From positions 106,749,692 to 106,813,691 of the forward strand of contig NC_081184.1 in NCBI RefSeq assembly GCF_029867415.1: a stretch of DNA of 64,000 bases, read 5' to 3'. Of the stretch, positions 57,048 through 64,000 are shown piece after piece. Source of the stretch: Vicia villosa. Its lineage: Eukaryota; Streptophyta; Magnoliopsida; Fabales; Fabaceae. The notes below the pieces were generated by a model, which saw only the letters and a program-made list of their open reading frames with translations, was not told the origin of the DNA and did not search any database. Every line of letters begins with the position of its first letter. The first letter of the stretch is position 1. The position numbers and the translations under genes are program-made.

Positions 57048-58366
57048 TCATCGTCTCATTCTGGGCTTGTTTCTGAAGACCCATTTTGTACCTATTATAT
57101 TGAATCCATCTGGTCTAGGAACAAGATCCCAAACATCATTCCTTGTAAACTGATTCAGTTCTTCTTGCATAGCAATTATCCAGTCTGGATCTTCTAGAGC
57201 ATGATCAACAGAAGTTGGCTCGATCAAAGATACAAGACCTAATTGACAGTCTGCATTGTTCTTAAGGAATGCTCTTGTTCTGATTGGATCATCCTTCTTT
57301 CCAAGAATGACATCTTCTGAATGACCAGAGATGAGTCTGGATGATCTTCTGACAGATGGTTCTTCAGAAATGCTTAGATTCTCCAGAGAAGCTGATACTT
57401 GATCTTCAGATTCTTTGCTTCTGAGAAGCTCTGCTTCTGATGCGTTGCTTCTTGGCTCAACAACTTCTGATATATCAATATCACAATCTGCAAAATTATC
57501 AAACTGCTTTGGTTTTTCAGAACCAAGCTTATCATCAAACCTGATATTGATTGATTCTTCCACAATCAATGTTTCAGTATTGTATACTCTGTAGCCTTTT
57601 GAGCGTTCAGAATATCCAAGAAGGAAACATTTTTGTGCTTTGGAATCAAACTTACCAAGATGATCTTTAGTGTTCAGAATAAAGCATACACATCCAAAAG
57701 GATGGAAATATGAAATGTTGGGCTTTTTATTCTTCCACAATTCATAAGGAGTCTTATTTAGAATAGGTCTGATAGAGATTCTATTCTGAATATAGCATGC
57801 AGTGTTTATTGCTTCTGCCCAGAAATGCTTAGCCATATTGGTTTCATTGATCATGGTTCTGGCCATTTCTTGCAGAGTCCTATTCTTTCGTTCTACAACT
57901 CCATTTTGCTGTGGAGTTCTAGGACAAGAGAAATCATGGGCAATACCATTTTCTTTGAAGAATTCTTCAAAGGATCTGTTCTCAAATTCACCACCATGAT
58001 CACTTCTGACCTTTATGATTTTACACTCTTTTTCAGATTGAATCTGAATGCAGAAATCAAAGAACACTGAATGAGTCTCATCCTTGTGTTTCAAGAATTT
58101 TACCCACGTCCAGCGGCTATAATCATCTACGATGACTAATCCATATTTCTTCCCTCTGACAGATGCTGTTTTGACTGGGCCAAACAGATCAATGTGCAAG
58201 AGTTCTAATGGCCTTGAGGTAGAAACAACATTCTTGGACTTGAATGCAGGTTTGGAGAACTTGCCCTTCTGACATGCTTCACAAAGAGCATCTGATTTGA
58301 ATTTCAGATTAGGGAGTCCTCTGACAAGATCCAGTTTGTTAATCTGAGAAATCTTTCTCAAACTAG
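57048..58366 (-). pseudogene. pol: Copia integrase fragment running into RT entry
   Basis: Integrase inserts element DNA into chromosomes. Visible in order: the CEACQKGK half of the zinc domain, DLFGPV (first catalytic Asp), VDDYSRWTWV, RSDHGGEFEN (second Asp), and PQQNGVVERKNRTLQEMARTM (catalytic Glu). Then come the C-terminal SINIRFDDKL block, an acidic tail, and the RT entry EDPDWIIAMQEELNQF...VPRP..FNIIGTKWVF. After NK the frame shifts into a stop where the rest of RT was deleted. The N-terminal histidine pair lies across the solo-LTR insertion at 63054 and beyond. The 46 codons readable upstream of 58366 belong to the inserted LTR. Confidence 0.85.
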
Positions 58367-61300
58367 TGTGGACCGTCCTTTCGGGCCATACCCCTCCCGT
58401 GGGTGGGATACGTGAACTGACTCTTTTTTGTCGATCGGACGCTTTCGCGTCGCTTTTGAAAAAAAGTTTACAGAGTCGCCACCGACCTTTTATTTTATCC
58501 AATGAAGGAAAGGTTTATAAAAGAAACAGAAAAAAGACCTTTGAGAGATTCTGGGTAAGGGGGTAGGTTATACAAAGGGAAGGTGTTAGCACCCTTTGTA
58601 TCCATGGTTATCCATGGGCTCTTTAGTTTGCTTAGCTCATTTGCTTTACTTTTCAATTGATTCGGAATGCTTTACCTGTGTTTTTGAAATACCTTTGCAA
58701 ATAGAATTTGTAATGATCCTTGTGCGGATATATACAAATGCTTGTTTATCTTTCGAAAGATGTTTTGAAAAGATCGTTAATTCTGTAATGATCCGTGTTT
58801 GGATGTATACAAAATATTGTCTTTTGGAAAATTCGTTTTAAAAAAACAACAGTGTATGAGAATTTTGTTTGTTTTGATTTTGAGCAAGCAAACTAGGAGG
58901 TCTACCCTGAGTTAGGAGGTCTTTATCCTTGTTCCCTTTAAAAATCTATCCATTCGTCGGATATAAACAAAAGGTTCGATTTTGTACTCGAAACAGTAGA
59001 AATGTAACTTTGATTTTGAAAAGAGTGAAAAGGGGTTACCCTAGGAGGTGCAAATGTGATTGTGATTGAATTCAGGTATTTATCTTTGAAGTTAGTGATC
59101 TGACGGTTCAGTTTTATCTTTGACATACACGCAGTTTATATGGGTGCTGGAAATTAAAATGCGGAAATGTAAAGTGCAGAAAGTAAATCTACGCTATTAC
59201 ATCGATTGTGCGGGAAATGTAAACTAGCCTATTTACATGAATTTGACATCCTATACATTTATCTAGGAATTTAAATTGTAATAAATAAAAGGCATGTTTT
59301 TGTATTTTTGTGATTTATTTTAAATATAATTAATGCATTATTAATTAATTTAAAAGAAAGAAAAGATGGAAATATGATTAAACCTAGCAAATAAGCTTAA
59401 AAATATGTACAAAATGTTTGTTAATTGATTTTAGAACAAAACTAATTTTTTTTTGGAATTTTTGAAATTTGTTTTTGGGTTTTTTAAGTTAATTAAGACA
59501 TAATTATATAAATAATTACACAAATAATTAAAGCTTAAAGAGAAAATTATCCTAAATATGTACAAAATTAGTTTATGATATATAAACAATATTTAACACA
59601 AAGAACAATTTTTTTTATGATTTTTTGATTGGTTAAAATAATTAATAAGCAAATATATAAATACATACTAATTAATTATGAAAAATATTGAAATTTTGAA
59701 GAAAAATAAAATATTTTTATTTCAGAAAATAATATATATTTTTAGAAGTCTAAAATATTTTTTGTGGAATTTTTTTGGATTTTTTTAACTATCTTTAATT
59801 AATTTTGCAATAAAATTAAAATCAAAGTAGAAAATATAAAAAGGATATGATCTGGTGTGGTATGACTGAGAGTCCATGGTGTGCAGGCGTGTTGTGATGC
59901 GTTGGATGAGATTTAAATGAAATCAGATGGCTCTGGTTGTGAGGGGCATGGGATTCAGTGGACCTGCAACACACGTGATTAGAGAAAGATTTAAAAAACG
60001 CGCGCGCTTGGCTGGCCAACCAGAGCTTGCCACACATCATCTTCTTCGTTCAAATCTCTGCAACCGTAGGTAAAACCTTTACCTACAGTCATTTTCCGTC
60101 GCTAAAGCCCCTGCAAACTTAAAAATTACGAAATAGGCAAGATAAATGCAATATGAGACCATGGATCAACTGCAAATGATCCACTGAACACAACTATGGC
60201 CTTATTTTCTTCTGATTTTGCCTTGAAAGAAAACCCCCGTTTTGAGGTCATAAAACCCTAAAATGGTACATGCTTCAAACAACCATGAAAACCTAATTAA
60301 AGCTCCAGAAACGACCAGAGCTTCAAACCAAACATGATTATATATCTACATCTTGTTAAATATGCGTGTATGATCAGATATGAGTAAGTTTTTGTTTGAA
60401 CAAACCGTGGCCTATATAGCTCGATTCAGTGAGTTTTAGGACTTGGAAATGATTGAGATACGTTCAATGATACTTGAGGATGATGTTTAAGTGTTTAGTT
60501 TGAATTGAAACAAGCTGGAAATTAAAATTCGAATTTTAAATTTCCTTGAAAAAAGAACAAGTGAGTACAAGTATGTTATACACTATTCTTTGGTTCTGAA
60601 CTTGTCTCCCTATGTTATTGAAGTATGCTAAGCTATATATAAGCATTTGAATGCTTATAATTGAAGCTAAGTTGCCTTGTTGCCTTTTGTTGAAAGTTTG
60701 GTTTTTAAATATTAAAAACCTTGAATTTTTGACCAAGTCTTGACTTGCCTTCAATGCACTTGCCTTGCTCTCCAATCTTCTGCAAAAATCAGAGATTCTT
60801 TGTGGTGAGTCATGCTTGGAGACCAAGCAACCATTATCCATGCATTTTCTTTTTAATTTTAATCTTAAAGTAAGATAAAATTATGCAAAAAATGGCCAAT
60901 AAAGATATGGGCTTAATCTTGGTCGTGGGAGGCCCATAGTAACATGGCAAAGATGTTTGGACCATAAAAACTTGGCATCTTTTGGAAAAAAAACATTTTT
61001 GAGCAATGTTGATTTCATGCATTTTCCCAAAATTTAGCCAACTTCAACAAGGTGTAAATCCTTCAATTTTTGTCATATGAAGGAGATCTTGCACTTTTTG
61101 GAAACCTCAAAGAGTCCTCTAACCAATGTCTTTGGTCTCATATCAAAATGATTTTTGGTTCTCCTTGTGTGTCCATTTAAAAAAAGTGTCTTTTTGTTGA
61201 CTTTGAAAATGACCTGTAATGTCTTTGGCCATATTTTTCAAATGGTGAATGCTATGACCATGGGATCAATTGCATTTGAAAGATAATTGAATTTCCTTCA

Positions 61301-62257
61301 AAATGAGCTTTGGTTGACATTTTTTGGATGAAGGATGAGAGAGTTATGATCAGTCAAAGTTGAGTTGACTTTTCAGGCAAAAACCCTAATTTTGAATCTT
61401 AGGGTTTTGTTGATTTTTGATCTTTCCTTGATGAATTGTGATCATCCAATGATCAAATGTTGAATCCTTTGACAAAATATGGACTTTGACAAAAAAATTC
61501 ATTTTTGACTGTCAGTTGACTTTTTTGGTCAAACGGGTCGTTTGTTGACTGTTTGAGCTGCTGACGGTGCGTCTGAGTGAATTGAAGTTTGAAAATTTGT
61601 ATGATGGTACTTTGAGATGTATGGATGTATATGAAATCCATTTGAGCTCTCAAAACTTGTTGCTCCTGTTAAAACAAGAAAAACCCTGATTAGGGACTGT
61701 CTGTATAGGAGGCAGTTAAGCGTACCTGATTTTTGTGCAGTGCTGAGTTTCTGCTAATCGCGTGATATTCAGAAGACTTCTGACACAAAAATCTTGGAAA
61801 TTTGAATTGTGAATGATTGATTTGATTGATTGTACAAATCACTGAGAATTGTACTGTCTGCAGTCTGGCTGTCAACTGACTGTTCGTGTACTGAAGCAGC
61901 AGTTAAAGTGAAAAATCAACTGTCAAAGTTAATTTTCTTTTTTGTTGTTATTTTTGTTTTTGTTTGGTGTGAAGCATGAAAATTTATTTACATGACTTGT
62001 TAGAAAACAGAAACATAATAAATAACTGATATTTACAGTATGTGGGCAAAATTACCGATAATAACCTGAAAATTATTTACTGCACAGAAATAGAAATATT
62101 TGACTGGCAGAAAACACAAAAAATATTATCTTAGTAATTAAGCAATATTATGACAAATAGTACAACATTTAATACTGACAGTATAAATATTACATACTAT
62201 ATTGAACAGTACGACGAATAGACGGTACGTTTAAGAAAATAAGAAACACGGCAAACT

Positions 62258-62425
62258 TTAAAAATGACGGTTGATGAACCATGCTATGATCAATAACATG
62301 TAGATGATTGGGAGCATAACCATTGCAGGTCCACACTCCTCAGGACTGTGCAGGCAGAAGAAAGTCATGATCACCGTAGCAATGGTGATGACTGTAAGAA
62401 ACAGTGTCTCTATCCATTTTGCCAT
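62258..62425 (-). CDS. 55-aa two-membrane-segment ORF inside the Ogre-like LTR
   Basis: Starts at ATG 62425 (context GCAAGAATGGCA, good for plants) and ends TAA. A TATA box (CTATAAATA, complement of 62520-62528) lies about 95 bases upstream, followed by a pyrimidine-rich leader with no ATG. The product has a short basic-amphipathic start (MAKWIET), a hydrophobic segment (about residues 8-24), a loop with two cysteines, EE and Pro (residues 24-33), and a second hydrophobic segment (about 34-50) ending in basic residues (NRHF). The local base composition and third positions are richer in G/C than the surrounding LTR. I do not recognise the protein. If the LTR is on the minus strand this is the first ORF after its promoter; otherwise it is antisense. 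A longer frame from 62575 is possible but overlaps the TATA region. Confidence 0.45.
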   Translation of the reverse strand: MAKWIETLFLTVITIATVIMTFFCLHSPEECGPAMVMLPIIYMLLIIAWFINRHF

Positions 62426-62519
62426 TCTTGCTAGGAAAGAAGAAAGAAAATGGATGATGAAGTAGAAATTTGAAAGAAGATTTAGAATTTGATGTGAGAT
62501 TTTATGGAAGAATGAGAAG

Positions 62520-62528
62520 TATTTATAG
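62520..62528 (-). promoter_or_regulatory. TATA box in the Ogre-like LTR
   Basis: CTATAAATA on the minus strand, about 520 bases inside the LTR, upstream of the 55-codon ORF. Likely transcription start near 62490. Confidence 0.5.
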
Positions 62529-63053
62529 AATGGAAAGATGATAGAGACGTTGGGGAATGATGTGATTCCGTACAAATGGAAATTTTGAGTGGAAGTGAGA
62601 TTTGAAAGAAAGTGTATGATATTGTTGGGAAAAGAGAGATGTGTAGAATAAAGTTGAGATTTGAATTGGAAAGAAGAGATTTGAAAAGATTTTTGAAAAT
62701 AATGGAATATAGTACAAAAGTTAGTGGGAAACCAAAAACAATTGTTACCAGTACAGTGTGAGTTTCCTGCTTTTGCGCCTGCAAAAAAAAATTTAACCCT
62801 GCATGAACTGTGTTAGTACTATTTATCTGTAAAATAAATAAATAGTATTTGTGGTGTAATGAACAGCATTTGGCGTTTGCGTAAGAATAAATTCCACTGT
62901 TAGCCAAGTTACTGTGTAAGAGAAATTCTGAAAACCAAGTTCTTCATATGTCAGGATATTTTGAAAAAATCCATGTTTATATGAGACTCTTAATTTTCAT
63001 ATTGAAACTTTCCTGAAAAAAGAAGTGGGCAAATTTTGGGGTATAACAACTAG

Positions 63054-63513
63054 CATGACCTAATCTTCTGTGCCAGACCCACTGCTCTTCAGAAACAGAC
63101 ATAAGACAAGTCACCTTCTGACTCATAAGATCTTGCAGATCTGTCTTATAAATGTTGTTCTTCCTCTTGCCTGTAAATAGGATTGAGCCATCCTTCTGAT
63201 TTACAGCCTTGCAAGACTTTTGATTAAAGATTATATCATAACCATTGTCACTCAATTGACTGATAGATAAGAGGTTATGTGTTAATCCTTCTACAAGAAG
63301 TACATTAGAAATGGAAGGAGAGTTACCAGACTTTATAGTTCCAGAGCCAATTATCTTGCCCTTCTGATCTCCTCCAAACTTGACTTCTCCTCCAGACTTA
63401 AGCACCAGGTCTTGGAACATAGACCTTCTTCCTGTCATGTGTCGTGAGCATCCAGAGTCCAGGTACCACGACATGTTGTGCTTTGTCCTTTTTGCAGCCA
63501 AGGATATCTGCAA
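63054..63513 (-). pseudogene. pol: Copia protease and gag-pre-integrase start (element 2)
   Basis: Protease cuts the polyprotein. The WYLDSGCSRHMTG motif includes the active-site D-S-G, followed by IGSGTI, SISNVLLVEGLTHNLLSISQL (conserved copia block) and the gag-pre-integrase WHRRLGHA. The frame is then interrupted by the solo LTR at 63048. The protease frame is +1 relative to gag and overlaps it for at least 116 bases, so a frameshift or separate initiation would be needed. Element 1 keeps the overlap but has lost the remainder of the protease. No stop occurs inside the visible part. Confidence 0.8.
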
Positions 63514-64000
63514 TAGGAATAATCTTATCCTTAGGTACCCACATCTTCTTGGGTCCTTTCTTGTTAGATTTTCTCAAGTTCTGATTGAACTTGGGTTTAA
63601 CATTGTAAGCAATAGGAGGAACAGCATGATAATGTTTAATGTGAGTTTCATGATATTTCCTAGGTTGTGTCACATGCTTTTTGGTGTGTGTTATGTGAAA
63701 ACTTTGAGCATGTGAAGTGTGCCTAATATCATGGGAGTGGCCATACTTGAGCTGATCATACAATGGCTTGTATGTGAATTTCATTTCATCAACAGGTTCA
63801 AGTTTGTATGGGGTTTCACCCTCAAAACCAATGCCGACTCTTTTGTTTCCAGACACAGCATATATCATAGAAGCTAGCTGACTTCTGCCAATACTTCTAG
63901 ATAAGAACTTCCTGAAACTTAAATCATATTCTTTCAGAATATGGTTTAGACTAGGAGTGGATTTTTCTGAATCAGAAGGAGATCCAACATTATTGGATAA
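63398..64000 (-). CDS. gag: Gag C-terminal part, element 2 (runs off window)
   Basis: From the right edge to the stop at 63398. Only the C-terminal part of gag is inside the window; the zinc knuckle would lie outside. It is nearly identical to the element 1 gag over the PYKLEPVDEMKFTYKPLYDQ and KKMWVPK regions, but the last 30 codons differ strongly (VVPGLWMLTTHDRKKVYVP here). Both copies stop at the same aligned codon. This end overlaps the protease frame. Confidence 0.8.
   Translation of the reverse strand, partial: LSNNVGSPSDSEKSTPSLNHILKEYDLSFRKFLSRSIGRSQLASMIYAVSGNKRVGIGFEGETPYKLEPVDEMKFTYKPLYDQLKYGHSHDIRHTSHAQSFHITHTKKHVTQPRKYHETHIKHYHAVPPIAYNVKPKFNQNLRKSNKKGPKKMWVPKDKIIPIADILGCKKDKAQHVVVPGLWMLTTHDRKKVYVPRPGA

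Larger units (their letters stand above)
58367..63048 (-). mobile_element. Ogre-like solo LTR (4682 bp)
   Basis: TG...CA insertion flanked by ACTAG (58362-58366 and 63049-63053). The very long LTR, the TGTTATACCCCAAAATTTG start and the GCTAACACCTTCCCTTTG / GGTGGCGACTCTG block near the other end are those I associate with legume Ogre (Ty3/gypsy, Tat branch). No internal domain is present, so it is a solo LTR. Minus orientation is favoured by the TGT.ATACCCC start and by AATAAAA near 58494 on that strand, but TG...CA ends alone would allow the opposite. It contains a TATA box and small ORF (62258-62528) and a cluster of TTGAC words (61150-61570). Confidence 0.8.
52887..64000 (-). mobile_element. 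SIRE/Maximus-type copia element 2, RT-deleted, with nested Ogre-like solo LTR
   Basis: Runs off the right edge of the window. Reading the minus strand: gag (from 64000 to 63398), protease and gag-pre-integrase (63513-63054), a nested solo LTR (58367-63048), integrase (58361-57048), an extra ORF (56603-55374), tandem repeats (about 54680-54340), a triplicated purine tract (54257-54208), polypurine tract (54106-54093) and the 3' LTR (54092-52887). The last bases before it are GTATC (52882-52886), the likely target duplication, in the Tekay-like integrase. Reverse transcriptase and RNase H are missing: the frame ends just after the RT entry motif near 57060. Same family as element 1, opposite orientation. 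Confidence 0.9.

Noticed and set aside
58367..58502. N-terminal extension of the integrase frame
   Set aside because: Those 46 codons come from the inserted solo LTR.

Overview
The window looks like intergenic DNA from a legume, most likely tribe Fabeae (pea, vetch, lentil, grass-pea) or a close relative. It is AT-rich and made of nested retrotransposons: SIRE/Maximus-type Ty1/copia, long Ogre-like Ty3/gypsy LTRs, Tekay- and Reina-like chromoviruses, LINE and SINE remnants, MITEs, a Mutator-type element, Helitron ends and long (AT)n tracts. I found no convincing ordinary host gene, rRNA gene, tRNA gene or CRISPR array. The species call is inference from element families, not a match.

Left part (1-18050): a decayed Ty3/gypsy gag-protease remnant (+, about 192-1250, resuming at 17654) was split by a 7-kb non-autonomous LTR element (-, 1350-17648, TSD AATAT). 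That element was split by a young SIRE-type copia element (+, 5859-15094, TSD ATATC). The SIRE element keeps near-identical LTRs, an intact 639-aa gag and an intact 912-aa extra ORF, but has lost almost all of pol.

18050-31200: a decayed copia element (-) carrying a small MITE and a tandem duplication in integrase; a LINE tail with a tRNA-derived SINE; long AT-rich stretches; a CACTA-like end; a run of imperfect repeats that stays open as a lysine-rich frame; and a decayed copia RNase H (+).

31590-50000: a complete 1413-bp Mutator-type non-autonomous element with 9-bp TSDs; a Reina-like gypsy element (-) split by a 1.83-kb solo LTR (TSD TAGGG); foldback elements, one sitting inside an (AT)n tract; two Helitron 3' ends; a tandem TRIM array; and a LINE zf-RVT fragment.

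50400-64000: a Tekay-like gypsy remnant (+) entered inside its integrase by a second SIRE element (-, 52887 to beyond the window). Its pol is interrupted by a 4.68-kb Ogre-like solo LTR (58367-63048, TSD ACTAG). That LTR contains a TATA box followed by a 55-codon two-membrane-segment ORF.

The two SIRE elements are the most informative part. They lie in opposite orientation, share LTRs, tandem repeats and multiplied polypurine tracts, and both lack reverse transcriptase. Both keep an extra ORF after pol, preceded by a similarly ordered leader (G-box, ACGT element, TATA-like word, telo-box). This suggests a pol-less lineage moved in trans, with a separately transcribed extra protein.
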